The notes: generated by a model from the sequence alone, not told the origin. Numbered from the stretch's first letter, positions 51,047 to 62,201 are shown. The stretch: 64,000 nt of DNA from an uncultured Eubacteriales bacterium (GCA_900548005.1 URIZ01000004.1:56643-120642); one strand, 5' to 3'. Numbers and translations: made by a program.

Positions 51047-54000
51047 TCATGCCCACGCCGTACCGTTGTAGGTGTAGGTCTTTCCTTTTGCAAGAGCCGT
51101 ACCGCCGCTGTACGAACGAACGACTTCATTGTAGTTTACCGTGTTGCCACTAGTGTCTTTGTATGTCTTTGGAGTTATTGTTTCGTTGCAAGTGCCCGCC
51201 CCGAAACGCGCCGTTTCCGTGATGTCGAACACTTTTATAAATTCACCGCCAAGACCAAACACAGCCAATGCGCCAGCCTGCGTGCTTGTCGTTCCGCCGC
51301 TGTTTCCTTCCACTTCGTTGACGCTCAATTTTGCTTTTGATCCGACAACGACTTTTGCTCCTGCTTGCGTTGATTGAATGTTACCGCCAAAAGAGCCGTT
51401 GATGTTGTACGTTCCGTTGACAACAAAGGTTGCCGCCGATTTTTCGGGATATACGGATCCGCCAAAAGACGTATCGGTGAACGAGCTGTACACAATGATT
51501 GATTTTGACGTTGTCAGCGTAGCGTTTTTCTCAACCATTATGCTTGCGCCGGGAAGTATTTTGTAGTCATATGGTGCAGTGAGTGTGGTTGCGGTTGTGC
51601 CGTCGCCGATACGAATGTCATACATCCAAGGAATTGCAAAGGTAACGTCAGACATATTAACTGTTACATCAATTTTCATGGTTATAGTCAAAGACAGAGA
51701 ACCAAGGTTTGCATTTCCGGCAATCGTCAAGGACGTTCTTTGGTTGTTGTATGTTTTGCGAACGTAACCGCTTGTGAGCTGAATCATTCCTTTTGCCGCT
51801 ATGATTGGTTTAGAACAATAGTTGTGTTGACTGCCTGCATACAAGTCAAAATATCCCGTGTGCGTTGCGCCCGTGCGGAAGAATTGCTCGCATTGAATAT
51901 TAGGCATTTCGTATTGCACGAACGGAGAGATTTTTGCCTTCTTGAACACGGTCACGGTGTTCGTGCCGCCACGGAAGTCGTGCACGACAAAGGGAGAGTA
52001 CACGTTTGCGCCGCTTTCTGCGTCCATAACGCCACTGCCTTTGATATATCCGCGCACGTCGAGTTTGCCGCCGCTCTTGACGTTGATTGTGCCGTTGTTG
52101 ATGATTTGGCTATGCTTTCCCGATGTGTGTCCCGACAAGCCTGCGCCCGCTCTTCCGAGCAGACCGAGAATGAGAACGTTGCCGTTTACGTCAACCGTTG
52201 CACCGTTGTTGATTGTAAGAGTCAGGTTGACAAACGATGCGTTGGTGTCAACAAAGTTGCCTTGTCCTGCTCCGTATGCCGGTTCTGCGTTGCCGATTGT
52301 CGTTGCGCTGTCTGCTGTGCCGTCACCGCTTGGGAGAGTGAAGGTGGTGTTGGCTTTGACTGTCACGTTCTTGGAGATGAACGCGTTGCCTGCAAGGGTG
52401 ATTGCTCCGCCAACGTTCAGCGCGTCTTCCACGGTGTACCACTTCTCGCCTATCTTTGCCGCCTTGATACGCACGCTCACTTGTTTGCTTGCCGCCTTGA
52501 AGTTGACCGTTTCGGGCGTTGTCAGTGTGATTGTGTAGTATCCGCCGTCAGTGCCGCTGAGCGCGGGGATCGTCACCGCATTGTTGTCAAGGTTGTTGCT
52601 TGTTGCGCTGACGCATGCGGCAAGATTGATGGGGTTGCCCGTGTAGTTGTTGGCATCGTCGTTGACGGTTTCGGTGATGGTCACGGTTGCTTTTTCAAGC
52701 AAGAGAGTGACGTACAGGTCGAAATTCTCGTAGTTGACGGTGTCCGCATTGTAGTGGGCAAGGTATTGCGTGACGTCGCAAGTGGGGTAGGCGGTTTCGT
52801 CATCCCAATAGAAGTTTGCTTGCAACGTGTATGCCGACAGTTTCTCGTGCGCGTACACGCCGCCTTCAATTGTCGGGCGCGTGATGCCCGTGTATTTTGC
52901 CTTGTTGACAACAAATTTCTTTCCTGCGCCGATTGCAAGGTTGTAGTTGGCAGTTTCCGTCTTGTCGATTGCAAGGTTGAACGCATATCCGTTTTGGCTT
53001 GCGTTTGAGCCTTTCGTGTATTGCGTGTCTATAGTCACCGCAATGCCGCTCAAAATCTCGTCTTGCTTTTGTTGATCGTCAAATTTGAATCCGCTTGCGA
53101 CAAAGCTCACGCTCGGCACGTCGTCGCCGTATGTGATTGGCGCGATGTCGTTTGCCGTGAGAGTGAGTGTTGCTTTCTTCACAACGAGATTCGCTTTGCC
53201 GTATACGATGTCATAGTTGCTTGCCAAAAGCCCCGAGAACGCAATATCAAAAGTGCCTGCCGCAGGATTTGTGTTGTATGCGCAGTCCGCTTTCAGTGTG
53301 CCGCTCACAACGCTTGCGCCGTCTTCATACTTGAATCCGTCATAGCTTGCCACCGCCGGCTCGGGCATATTGTCGCCGTAGGTGATTTGCGGTATGTTTG
53401 CAAAATTGACGGTTAATTGTGCCTTTTTGATGACAAGAACACCGTTTTGTGTCAAAAATGTGTAGTTTTTGGTGTCCGCAACGCTCGGGACGATTGCATA
53501 GCCCGTGTCGCTTGCGTCTTTGCCGTCACAAGCAAACGTCACGCCGCTCACAACGTCTAAAGAATACAGATTGGTTGCGGTGAAGTCAAACTTCGGCGCA
53601 GTGCCGTACACGGTGGTCAAATCGTTTGCTTTGATTGTCACCTTGCGCTTTTCAACCGCAAGGACAACGCCTTCGATTGTCACGCTGTAGTTGTCGCTTG
53701 ACGAAATCGCGCGCACCGCATATTCGTCTGCATCCGAGCCCTTTTGATAGTCGGATACAAGGGTGATGTATTGTTTTGCGCCTTCAACGTCCACCGAGAA
53801 CGCCGTCAAATCTGCGTCTTCGCCGTAGGTTGTGGCAAAATTCGTTGCCGTCACGGTGACGTTCTTCTTGCCAACAGTGAGAGTGCCGTTGACAGCGGTG
53901 AAGTTGTAGTTTGCATTGTCATCAACTTTCGCCTCGATCGTGTACGTGCTTGCGTTGTCGCCCGTCTTGTAGGTGCAAGTCAAGCTCACGACCGCATCGC

Positions 54001-57000
54001 TTTCGCTGACAAGATTAGAGTGTGTGAAAAGTTGTGCAAGAGTGAACGGTTCACCGAAGATTGCCGTTTGATCGGTTGCGGTGATTGTCGCTTCTCGTCT
54101 TGAAATCGTGATTGTGGTTTTGCCGTCCGTTGTGGTCTTGCCTGATTGTTCCAAGCGATAGAACACTTCGTACGTGCCTGCGCCGACAAAGCTCGGATTG
54201 ACGTCCGAATAGGTTGCGCCGTCCGTCGAATAGGTGATTGCAACGTCGCTTGCCGCCGTGACGGTTACGCTCTTTGCCGTGCCGTCATAAATCGCTTTGA
54301 CGGGGTTTGCGGTGTGGTCGATATATTGCTCGGTGATCAACACTTTCACGTCATAGGAGATCGTATACAAGCTCGTCACGTCTTCGCCTGCCGCATTGGT
54401 CATCTTCACGTTCGCCGCGTCAAAATCGTCTTTCTCGCCGTTTCTGACGTACTCGCCGAGCGCAAAGCCTTTTGTGGTCAATTCGCCCGAGAGCGTGTCG
54501 CCTGCATACGCGCCTTCCGGAGCCGCAAACGCAAGGTCGATTGTCGCTTTTTTGTTGTCTTGGTACGCAACCGTCTTGGAGTAGGATGCCTTGGCGTTTC
54601 TCTTGTCGAGATAGAGCGTTCCGTTTTCAACGCTCACTTGGTGGTTTTCGTCGTCAAAGGTCGCCGAAATGACGTATTCCGCTTTGGTTGCGCCCTTTTG
54701 ATAGTCGCAAGCATATTTTTCCGTCGGGGCAGTGCCGTAGAAATCTCCGCTCGTCACGGTGTATGCAAAGCTCGGCGCGTTTTCGCCGTACACAACGCGC
54801 GCGTCGTCCACTTTGACGGACACGGGGCGTTTTGTCACCGAAAGAGAGCCTTTTTCAACGCTCACGACATAGTTTTCGCTTGCCGTTGCGGTTGCGGTGA
54901 TGTCTTTTTGCGTGCCTGCGTTGTCGCCCTGCGTATAGCCGCAGTTATATGCGAGCGTGATTGTGTCTTCGCCGTAGAGCGAGCCGCTTGTCACTTTGTG
55001 GGTGCAGTTTGCAAGGTCAAAAATCTCGCCGTACACAACGCTTGCGTTGCCGATTGTGACGGTTACGTTGCGTTTTGCAACGTGCAAAGTCGCTTTTGCA
55101 TCGCTTGCAAGAGTGTAGTTGCCGCTCTTGAGCTTGCAGGAAATCTCGTATTTGCCTTGATTGTCGCCTTGCTTGTATTTTGTCGAAATTGTGAGAATTG
55201 TGTCAATCGTATCGCCTGCCGCCAAGCCCTTTGCCGTCACGATATCGAGAGTGGGGACAAAGTTTTCGCCGTAGGTGACGTTTTGATCTTCAACGCTCAC
55301 GGTGAGAGTTGCCGCCGATACGCTCAGCGTGCCTTTTTCAACCGTAATATCGAAGTTTGCGTTGTCTTTCACGCTTGCCTTGATGTCATAATTGCCCACG
55401 GGTTTGCCGAGTGTGTAGTCGCATGCGAGCGTGACGTCAAACGTGTTGCCATAGGTGTAGCCCGACACTGTGTATGCCGTTTGGTTGAGAGTGAACGCTT
55501 GTCCGTACACGGCGGTTTGATTGCTTGCGACAATCGTGATTGCCGCCTTGTTGATCACAACTTCAAACGAGCTTTCAACGCTCTTGTAGTTTTTCTTTGC
55601 GATCTTAAACGACACTTTGTGCGTGCCTGCGTCCTTGATTTCGGGCAATTGAACGTCCCACGTCTTGCCGTCAAGCGAGTATTGCACTTCAAAGCCGGTT
55701 GCCACCCTCACAGCCGCTTCTTTTGCGTGTCCGTCATAGTCGAAAGTGAGCGTTTGGGGCAATTGATAGGCGATTTGAGCCTCTTCGATGACAAAACTTG
55801 CCTTGTAAGTCGGCGCAAAGTAGTTGCCTTTCACGTCATTGCCGTCCGCATCCGTGAGCGTGTATTCCGCTTTGAGCGTTTCGCCCGTGTACGTTGCCGC
55901 GTCGCTGTTGTCGGTGGTCAGTTTGAAGGACAGCTTGTGTCCGCTCAAAAGCCCCGTTGCGATGCTCTCGTCATACGTTTTGGTCAAGGTTTTGCCGTTG
56001 AAAGTCGCTTTTTCGACAATATCCGACAGCGAGAACGCCTTTTGATTGACGGTTATGGTCGCGCTGATTGCGCTTGCTCTTGCAGCGCTGCCAACAATCG
56101 TGTAGTTGCTTGCCGCAAGTCCGCTCACCGTCACGAGATAGTCGCCCACGGGTGAAGTTTGCGTATAGTCGGTGTTCACCGTCATTTTGCTCTCGTCCAC
56201 AACGCTCTTGTCGTCGCCGTTGACAAATCCCGCATATTTTATGTCGAGCTTGCCGAGCGTAGAGCCGTACACGAGTGAAATGTCGTCAATCGTTGCCACA
56301 AGCTGCGCTTTTTCAACGGTGAGAGTGGTTTTGTTTGCTTGCGACGTCTTGCTTTCGTAGCCTTCGAGAGAAGCGATTGTAAACACTTCGTATTCGTAGC
56401 TGCCGGCATTAGGAGCGGTCACGCTCAAAGTCTTGCCGTCCGCCACTTTTTCGCCATTCAAATGCCATTCGTATGTGTAGACGATGCCGTCCACGCCCGT
56501 GTGCGTGCCGTTTATTGTTGCGTTTTCGCCGTAGGTGACGTTCACGCTTCTATCAACGCTCGGTGCGGTGGGGATTGCAAGAGCCCACACGGCAACGTAA
56601 GTCGCGTTGGTTTTGAAGGTTGCGCCGCTTTCAAGAGCGTTGCCGTTTTCATCCACCCATTTGTCGAATACAAATCCGTCTTTTTCGGGGCGGTCAACAG
56701 TGGGGATGACCTTGCCGTACGAGCCTGTGTGAGTCGCTTTTTCTTTGCCGTCCACGACAAATTTCACCGTGCAGGACGCAACGCCCACTTGCGCGTATAC
56801 GTACAAATTGCCCTTGACGTTGTCAAAGCTCTGATCCCAGCCGCCGAAAATCTCGCCTTCGCCGAGATATTGTTTTATCTCTTGCTCGGTGGGGGCGATT
56901 GCACTGTTGCCGTATGCCACGGTGTCGCTCTTGACAAGCTCGTCATTAACGTAGAAGTTGACGGAGAAGGTCTTTTGTTTCCATTGTCCGTACAACGTCG

Positions 57001-57298
57001 TGCCGAGTTTTATCTTGCTTGCGTCAAGAGGCTCGTTGCCTTGCTTGTCCATCGTCCAGCCGACAAAGTCATAGCCTTCGCGCGTGGGCGGAATATAATC
57101 GATGGCGGTGGGAGATACGAGTTTGCTCTCCACCTTGCTTCCGTCTTGCGCGTCGAAATTGACGGCGATTTTGCCGAATTGGTCTTGTCCGCCCGTCTTG
57201 TCACATGCGACAAACGATGATACGCACAGCGCGATCAAAGCCACCACGCACAATACGGCGAACGTTTTTGTCTTATTCAATATCCTCTTCTTTTCCAT
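51047..57298 (-). CDS. Giant lipoprotein with InlB-type and MBG-type repeats
   Basis: 2083 aa. The signal peptide ends in SSFVAC, with Cys32 as the likely lipidation site. Three InlB B-repeats follow (about 43-237), each with a GYDFVGW or FxxW core. Next come about eleven beta-strand repeats of the MBG kind, each beginning with xYGE or xYG (VTYGEN, LVYGST, AVYGQA, VVYGEI and so on) and containing a GNYxI core. The last 450 residues are rich in Asn, Gly and Thr with short strands, like a right-handed beta-helix. It has no LPxTG, so attachment is through the lipid. It probably binds a surface or polymer. It lies 96 nt downstream of the 1038-aa gene. AGGGG is the ribosome-binding site. Confidence 0.9.
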   Translation of the reverse strand: MEKKRILNKTKTFAVLCVVALIALCVSSFVACDKTGGQDQFGKIAVNFDAQDGSKVESKLVSPTAIDYIPPTREGYDFVGWTMDKQGNEPLDASKIKLGTTLYGQWKQKTFSVNFYVNDELVKSDTVAYGNSAIAPTEQEIKQYLGEGEIFGGWDQSFDNVKGNLYVYAQVGVASCTVKFVVDGKEKATHTGSYGKVIPTVDRPEKDGFVFDKWVDENGNALESGATFKTNATYVAVWALAIPTAPSVDRSVNVTYGENATINGTHTGVDGIVYTYEWHLNGEKVADGKTLSVTAPNAGSYEYEVFTIASLEGYESKTSQANKTTLTVEKAQLVATIDDISLVYGSTLGKLDIKYAGFVNGDDKSVVDESKMTVNTDYTQTSPVGDYLVTVSGLAASNYTIVGSAARASAISATITVNQKAFSLSDIVEKATFNGKTLTKTYDESIATGLLSGHKLSFKLTTDNSDAATYTGETLKAEYTLTDADGNDVKGNYFAPTYKASFVIEEAQIAYQLPQTLTFDYDGHAKEAAVRVATGFEVQYSLDGKTWDVQLPEIKDAGTHKVSFKIAKKNYKSVESSFEVVINKAAITIVASNQTAVYGQAFTLNQTAYTVSGYTYGNTFDVTLACDYTLGKPVGNYDIKASVKDNANFDITVEKGTLSVSAATLTVSVEDQNVTYGENFVPTLDIVTAKGLAAGDTIDTILTISTKYKQGDNQGKYEISCKLKSGNYTLASDAKATLHVAKRNVTVTIGNASVVYGEIFDLANCTHKVTSGSLYGEDTITLAYNCGYTQGDNAGTQKDITATATASENYVVSVEKGSLSVTKRPVSVKVDDARVVYGENAPSFAYTVTSGDFYGTAPTEKYACDYQKGATKAEYVISATFDDENHQVSVENGTLYLDKRNAKASYSKTVAYQDNKKATIDLAFAAPEGAYAGDTLSGELTTKGFALGEYVRNGEKDDFDAANVKMTNAAGEDVTSLYTISYDVKVLITEQYIDHTANPVKAIYDGTAKSVTVTAASDVAITYSTDGATYSDVNPSFVGAGTYEVFYRLEQSGKTTTDGKTTITISRREATITATDQTAIFGEPFTLAQLFTHSNLVSESDAVVSLTCTYKTGDNASTYTIEAKVDDNANYNFTAVNGTLTVGKKNVTVTATNFATTYGEDADLTAFSVDVEGAKQYITLVSDYQKGSDADEYAVRAISSSDNYSVTIEGVVLAVEKRKVTIKANDLTTVYGTAPKFDFTATNLYSLDVVSGVTFACDGKDASDTGYAIVPSVADTKNYTFLTQNGVLVIKKAQLTVNFANIPQITYGDNMPEPAVASYDGFKYEDGASVVSGTLKADCAYNTNPAAGTFDIAFSGLLASNYDIVYGKANLVVKKATLTLTANDIAPITYGDDVPSVSFVASGFKFDDQQKQDEILSGIAVTIDTQYTKGSNASQNGYAFNLAIDKTETANYNLAIGAGKKFVVNKAKYTGITRPTIEGGVYAHEKLSAYTLQANFYWDDETAYPTCDVTQYLAHYNADTVNYENFDLYVTLLLEKATVTITETVNDDANNYTGNPINLAACVSATSNNLDNNAVTIPALSGTDGGYYTITLTTPETVNFKAASKQVSVRIKAAKIGEKWYTVEDALNVGGAITLAGNAFISKNVTVKANTTFTLPSGDGTADSATTIGNAEPAYGAGQGNFVDTNASFVNLTLTINNGATVDVNGNVLILGLLGRAGAGLSGHTSGKHSQIINNGTINVKSGGKLDVRGYIKGSGVMDAESGANVYSPFVVHDFRGGTNTVTVFKKAKISPFVQYEMPNIQCEQFFRTGATHTGYFDLYAGSQHNYCSKPIIAAKGMIQLTSGYVRKTYNNQRTSLTIAGNANLGSLSLTITMKIDVTVNMSDVTFAIPWMYDIRIGDGTTATTLTAPYDYKILPGASIMVEKNATLTTSKSIIVYSSFTDTSFGGSVYPEKSAATFVVNGTYNINGSFGGNIQSTQAGAKVVVGSKAKLSVNEVEGNSGGTTSTQAGALAVFGLGGEFIKVFDITETARFGAGTCNETITPKTYKDTSGNTVNYNEVVRSYSGGTALAKGKTYTYNGTAWA

Positions 57299-57394
57299 TG
57301 TTCGTTCCCCTATAGAAGTCCAAACGGTTGTGCCGTTTCCGACACAATCGACACTTTACAATGCCGAAACTATCAACTTAAGTTGTGATTGCTG

Positions 57395-60300
57395 TCAAAT
57401 TGTGTATTTGCTCGATGCGTCAAACATGACAAAACGGAAATCTCCGTTGCCCGCCGCGAGCGGCAGATACTTGCCTTGTGAGGAGAGTATGTCGTCATTG
57501 GCTTTTTCAAGCGAATTGATGTTGACGTTGTAGGTGCTCATCTTCTCGAAAGTGTATCTGCTCATGTCTAAAGCGGAGTAGTTTTTTCCACCGCCGTAGA
57601 AAGCGATGCCGCCGTGCACGTACTCCGTGCCGTCCTTGGTTGCTATTATATTCTTGTATGTGTCACCGCCGTTATCCTTGACCGCGCGTAACATTGCTGC
57701 GATGTTGAGCGTCAAGAAGGCAAGGTTTGAGTGATTGTTTGTCTGCGTTTCTATAAGCGTCGAGCTGTCAACCAAAGAGAGTTGTTTCCAGTCGGCAAGT
57801 TCCACCCGTCCGACAAGGCGGAGAATCGCGGGATAGCTTGTCGCCGCAAGATTGTTCCATCCTTCAAGAGCCTTGAATGTGTCGGTTGAGCCCATAAGCA
57901 TGCCGCCTGCAAAATGGCTTTCGATGCCGATCGTAAACAGTCCGCTCGATTTGAGCGTGCTGTCTTTGAGCGTCACGTCCGCAAGCACGTAGGTGTTGAC
58001 AAAGTATTGGTCATCGATATAATCGTCGCACGCTGAGGAGTTGCAAGCGGTGTAGTCGTTGCCGTTTTTGTCTTTCAGGTAGGGTGACGGATTGCTCTCT
58101 GTGCCGCTTACGTATCGGTTTGTGCCGACTTTGAGAATAAACTCTCTTGCGTTTGACAGCACGCATCCGTCGATTGTGACGTTGATTTTCTCTTTTGCCA
58201 CGTTCACAGCCGAGTCGTATGCAACGTTATCTCTGCCAAAGGCTCTCACCACCGTGCGCCCGTTGGATACGCGACTGTTGGTTATTGACGCGTCGCACAT
58301 AATTTCAAGCGTCGTGCCGATGTTGTTGAGAATGGACAAGTTGAATTCGCCGTTTTCATACAGCGTTGAGTCGTCACAGCCTTTGAGCGTGATATTGTCC
58401 ACTTTCACGCCGTCTTTGCGGACGAGGAATGATATGTTGTCCTGACCTTTGACCGCCGCAACCTTTATGCCGTCCATACTCGTAGATACGAAATCGAGCG
58501 GACCGCGGAAGATTGCAAAGTCATACAGGTTGTCGGTGGAGTCGTACATATTCGTAATATACTCCGCACTCACGACGTGACCGTTGCCGTATACGTCGTC
58601 TTTAAATTCGAACGCATAGCGCACGGACGGATGATTTTCCACTTTGTCGGGGTAGAGTGCGTTGAGATTGCGATAGTAGGTGTAGTCCGCGCTCGTCTTC
58701 ATCTCGCCGGTGAAAGATTGCAATTTTTCAAGCATAACGCTGTCCGAATACTTGGGCGTGCGAGAGCCGTCCGCATTCGTGTTGAAGAGATTTTCACCGA
58801 GATATATGTCTTTGGCAAGCACGATTTTCTTGCCTTTCTTTGACGCGTCGACAAGCTGTCGATAGTCTTCAACGCTAACGCCGTCCACCGCATTGAAGGT
58901 GAAAGTCGCAGCTTTCACGCCAAACAAATTGCCGTATTTCCACTCTGCGGTTATCGTCACAAGCCCTGTCGCTTTGACGGTGATTTCCACTCCGTTTGCC
59001 GTCTGTTGCACGGTTGCGATTGCGTCGTTTGAAGACGTAAAGATGAGATTTTCAAAGAGCGGAGCAAGTTTTTTCGTGCCGTTGTACGCGGCAAATTGCG
59101 ACACGTAGGGGCGGTTGACTATGCTGCCGTTTTCGTATCTGCCGTTTGCGATAGCCGTCTTGCCCAAGCCGCCTTTGTTGATTGTCATTTCATCGTTGAA
59201 GAGCAAGGAAGTGTATGCTTGCGTCACGACGATTTTTCTTGCAAAGCTGCCGCTGATCGACTCGCCCGCTTTGCTCGTCTTTGTCCAGTGCACCGTGAGA
59301 GTGGTCTCGCCCACGGATTTTGCGGTGATGAAACAACAATCGTTTTGCACGCCCGATATACTTGCCACGCTGTCGCCCTCAAGGCTGAAAGAGTACGCAA
59401 GATTGTCTTCGGGGTTTGAGCTGACGGCAATTTTGGTTGCGCTGCCGTCAAGGATGACTATATCGCCCTTGCCCGTGTGGTTGGAGCTTGAATAGACGTT
59501 GAAGTCGTAGTCTGCAAAGTCGATATACACGTAGATTTTTTTGCCGTTGCTCAAAGAGATAGTGTATCTCGGGCTTGCAGGGGACGTGAAAGCGTTTGAT
59601 AGTTCCACGTTCAGCACTTTTGCGTTTTCGTTACCGATTGTTCCGCTCTCGTCAAAAGTCGCGCTCTTGACGTTCGCTCCCGTAAAAGTCGCGCCCGAGA
59701 GATACTCGCTCTCGATGGGGAAGGACAGAGAAGTCACGCCAAGCGGCGCGCCAAGACGTATCGTGGAAGTTGACGCGTCTTGTCCGTTGACAACGGGATC
59801 GCCCGATTTTTGCACGTTTAGGCGGATTGTCTTTGTCACGACTGCGCCGAATGCGTCCGTGACGGACATCGTCACCGTGTTTTTGCCGCTGTAATATGCG
59901 GTTGCAATGCCAGTGACGGCATTGATTTTCACTCCGCTTTCGTCTTGCGCCTCGAAGTGCGCGTGTGCGATTGCGGTGCTCGGATAATAGTTGCCGCCAA
60001 AGAACAAATTGCCTGTCGGCACCGTTGCCTCGTATTCGCCGTCTTGGTTGGCGGTCAGCGTGTATGCGTTGCCTGCGCCGTCCGAGAGAGTGGGCACAAA
60101 TGATATAACTCCGCTGCAAGACACGTTGAAGATGACGCTGTCGGTGTATCCGCCGTCTTTGCTCGTGTAAGTGAGCTTTGCAACGCCCACGTCTTTGAGC
60201 TTGAACGCGCCGTTTTCGTCAAGGGACACGATGTCCGTCGCCTCGCCCGTTTCCGCGTCCGTGACGGTCAGATCGTATCCGCGATTTTTTGCAACGTAGG

Positions 60301-60511
60301 GCAGCACTTCCACGCCCAAATCGCTTTCAAACATGGGGGAAGTGTAGTCCGCTATGTCAAATGCAAAAACACCGTTGTCGCCTTTGTTGGTTATATTTAT
60401 TCCCGTTGCGGGGATATCCGTCGATATTTTTGCTATGTTCGTCACCGCAAAAATGGCGATCAAGAACACGAGCGGAAGAACGATGATGAGTGCAGTCACA
60501 AGTTTTTTCAT
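57395..60511 (-). CDS. Secreted/anchored protein with Ig-like and beta-helix regions
   Basis: 1038 aa. An N-terminal hydrophobic segment (about residues 5-27) serves as signal or anchor. The first half has bacterial Ig-like units (TDIVSLDENGAFKLKDVGVAKL and ISSNPED-type strands). From about 560 the chain reads like a beta-helix with DIYLGENL, GHVVSAEYITN and VDNITLKGC rungs. No catalytic motif is evident. Its ATG lies 1 nt after the permease stop codon, with GGAG inside the permease end, so it is cotranslated with the ABC exporter. That suggests the transporter and the surface proteins act together, although an ABC-2 exporter need not carry the protein itself. Confidence 0.85.
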   Translation of the reverse strand: MKKLVTALIIVLPLVFLIAIFAVTNIAKISTDIPATGINITNKGDNGVFAFDIADYTSPMFESDLGVEVLPYVAKNRGYDLTVTDAETGEATDIVSLDENGAFKLKDVGVAKLTYTSKDGGYTDSVIFNVSCSGVISFVPTLSDGAGNAYTLTANQDGEYEATVPTGNLFFGGNYYPSTAIAHAHFEAQDESGVKINAVTGIATAYYSGKNTVTMSVTDAFGAVVTKTIRLNVQKSGDPVVNGQDASTSTIRLGAPLGVTSLSFPIESEYLSGATFTGANVKSATFDESGTIGNENAKVLNVELSNAFTSPASPRYTISLSNGKKIYVYIDFADYDFNVYSSSNHTGKGDIVILDGSATKIAVSSNPEDNLAYSFSLEGDSVASISGVQNDCCFITAKSVGETTLTVHWTKTSKAGESISGSFARKIVVTQAYTSLLFNDEMTINKGGLGKTAIANGRYENGSIVNRPYVSQFAAYNGTKKLAPLFENLIFTSSNDAIATVQQTANGVEITVKATGLVTITAEWKYGNLFGVKAATFTFNAVDGVSVEDYRQLVDASKKGKKIVLAKDIYLGENLFNTNADGSRTPKYSDSVMLEKLQSFTGEMKTSADYTYYRNLNALYPDKVENHPSVRYAFEFKDDVYGNGHVVSAEYITNMYDSTDNLYDFAIFRGPLDFVSTSMDGIKVAAVKGQDNISFLVRKDGVKVDNITLKGCDDSTLYENGEFNLSILNNIGTTLEIMCDASITNSRVSNGRTVVRAFGRDNVAYDSAVNVAKEKINVTIDGCVLSNAREFILKVGTNRYVSGTESNPSPYLKDKNGNDYTACNSSACDDYIDDQYFVNTYVLADVTLKDSTLKSSGLFTIGIESHFAGGMLMGSTDTFKALEGWNNLAATSYPAILRLVGRVELADWKQLSLVDSSTLIETQTNNHSNLAFLTLNIAAMLRAVKDNGGDTYKNIIATKDGTEYVHGGIAFYGGGKNYSALDMSRYTFEKMSTYNVNINSLEKANDDILSSQGKYLPLAAGNGDFRFVMFDASSKYTI

Positions 60512-60512
60512 A

Positions 60513-62201
60513 TCAATTCTCCGTATCCAAATTCGCGTACGCCTTTTTGAGCCCTACGCCGAAATATCCGATTGCGCAAAGAAGAAGCGCGAGCGATGCG
60601 CAAAGCGCGATGGCGTAGCCCGCCGCTTTGCTTGTTTCCGCCACGGCGTCGCCTTTTATGAGCGCGGATATAGAGTTGAACATCAGCCCGAAGCCGATTG
60701 CGCAACTCACCAAAAGTCCCACCGCTATGACGGCGGACACGGTGGAGTTTGCCTCTTTTATCTCACCGTCGTCGGTCTTTGCAAAGTGCGGATGAACAAG
60801 GTCGAGCTTGGTTGCAAACATGATTTGCGCAAAGGCTATCATGCTGGTTGCAAAGAAGGTGACGATTGCGTCAACGCCGCTTTCAAGATGCGTGGCATAA
60901 AACACTATGCAAGTGATCAGTGCGCAAAGCTCTGCCACAACCGAGCAGAACGCCATCTTCGAGCCGAGAATCTTGCCGGCGGAATAGGGGAGCGTCTTTT
61001 GCGTGAGCGACATATATCCGTCACGGCTTATGTTTGTGGAGCAGAAAGTGTTGGTGAGCGTCGAGTAGAGAATGGCAATAAACGTGCAAAGCTCAAAGCC
61101 CGCGTCCACGTTGCCCACAAGGTTTGAAAACACTCCGATGGTGATTTTTGCCGAGCAGTATGCCATGATGGGCATGATGGCGGCGGTTGTGAAATACATA
61201 TACGCGTAGCCGGGAGTGCGCAACACAAGCAAAAATTCTTTGCCCATAAGCGCGCCGAATCGCGTGTTGTTGGAAAAACGAAGTTGTTTTTTCTTGCTGT
61301 GGGGGATACGCACGGAAAAGTTTGAGTGCGTCACGCCGATGAACATCGCGCGCACGATGAAGAATCCCGCCAAAAACGCGCCCACGAGCAGCGCGGCAAG
61401 AATACCGATGTTTTTGCCTATATCCCGACCGAGCATAAGGTATGCAAACAAGTTGGCGGGATAGTTGTATTTTGTGAAAGCGATGATGGCTTTCATTGTG
61501 GTTTCGTCAAACAGTTTGGTGATTTTTCCGCTTGCGAGCAGGTTTTGCGCAATATCGAAGACATAAGAGTAGCCCAAGCAGAACAGCACCATGACAATCG
61601 TCATCACCGCAAAAAGCACCACGTAGTTGCAAGACAACAGGGATTTCAGATAGTGATAGGGCAGAGTTATCATTGCGGCGATTGCAAGCGGCAAGACGGG
61701 CAAAAGCACCGCCACAAGCACCGTCATCAGCCCGTTGTAGACGTTGAGTGTGCCTGTCGTCGCAAAGAAAGTGAAGTTGACGGAAAACACGCACGCGATC
61801 GCGTACACCATTTGTTTTAGGTACACCGCGGTGAGTTTTGCCAAGAATATCTCCGTTGAAGAGAAGGGCAGCGTGATGAGAATGTTCAAGTCGCTGTTTT
61901 CAAAAAGCGTGTGGTTGAGTGCGCTCACACCCGTGAAGATAAACACGATTATCAGCGCAAAATAGGACATGGACATGATCTCGAATTGGCGCGCGGCTAT
62001 GTCGCTGACGCGGTTGATCTTGATTGCGCTGTATGTCCGGACAAACTTTGAGAACACAACGACAAACACCGAGATTATCACCGCAACGAGCAACGCCATA
62101 AGCAAAACACCCGCCCAGTCGGATAGGCGTTTCTTGCGTGCGCGCGCGGGAAATATGTCAAGCAACTGCTTTTTAAGCAACAAGGAATAGTGATTGGTCA
62201 T
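60513..62201 (-). CDS. ABC-2-type transporter permease
   Basis: 562 aa with about 12 hydrophobic segments. An N-terminal cytosolic helix (LLLKKQLLDIFPARARKKR) is followed by two groups of membrane helices separated by a Lys-rich region (HSKKKQLRFSNNTRFGALMGKEFLLVLRTPG), the usual layout of large duplicated ABC-2 permeases. The start codon overlaps the ATPase stop by 4 nt. The cargo is unknown; lipid, peptide or polymer export are all possible. The next gene, the 1038-aa secreted protein, begins 1 nt after the stop. Confidence 0.88.
   Translation of the reverse strand: MTNHYSLLLKKQLLDIFPARARKKRLSDWAGVLLMALLVAVIISVFVVVFSKFVRTYSAIKINRVSDIAARQFEIMSMSYFALIIVFIFTGVSALNHTLFENSDLNILITLPFSSTEIFLAKLTAVYLKQMVYAIACVFSVNFTFFATTGTLNVYNGLMTVLVAVLLPVLPLAIAAMITLPYHYLKSLLSCNYVVLFAVMTIVMVLFCLGYSYVFDIAQNLLASGKITKLFDETTMKAIIAFTKYNYPANLFAYLMLGRDIGKNIGILAALLVGAFLAGFFIVRAMFIGVTHSNFSVRIPHSKKKQLRFSNNTRFGALMGKEFLLVLRTPGYAYMYFTTAAIMPIMAYCSAKITIGVFSNLVGNVDAGFELCTFIAILYSTLTNTFCSTNISRDGYMSLTQKTLPYSAGKILGSKMAFCSVVAELCALITCIVFYATHLESGVDAIVTFFATSMIAFAQIMFATKLDLVHPHFAKTDDGEIKEANSTVSAVIAVGLLVSCAIGFGLMFNSISALIKGDAVAETSKAAGYAIALCASLALLLCAIGYFGVGLKKAYANLDTEN

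Noticed and set aside
54146..56155. 669-codon open frame opposite the 2083-aa gene
   Set aside because: Its apparent repeats are mirror images of the MBG repeats on the other strand. The minus-strand frame has a signal peptide, ribosome-binding site and recognisable domains.
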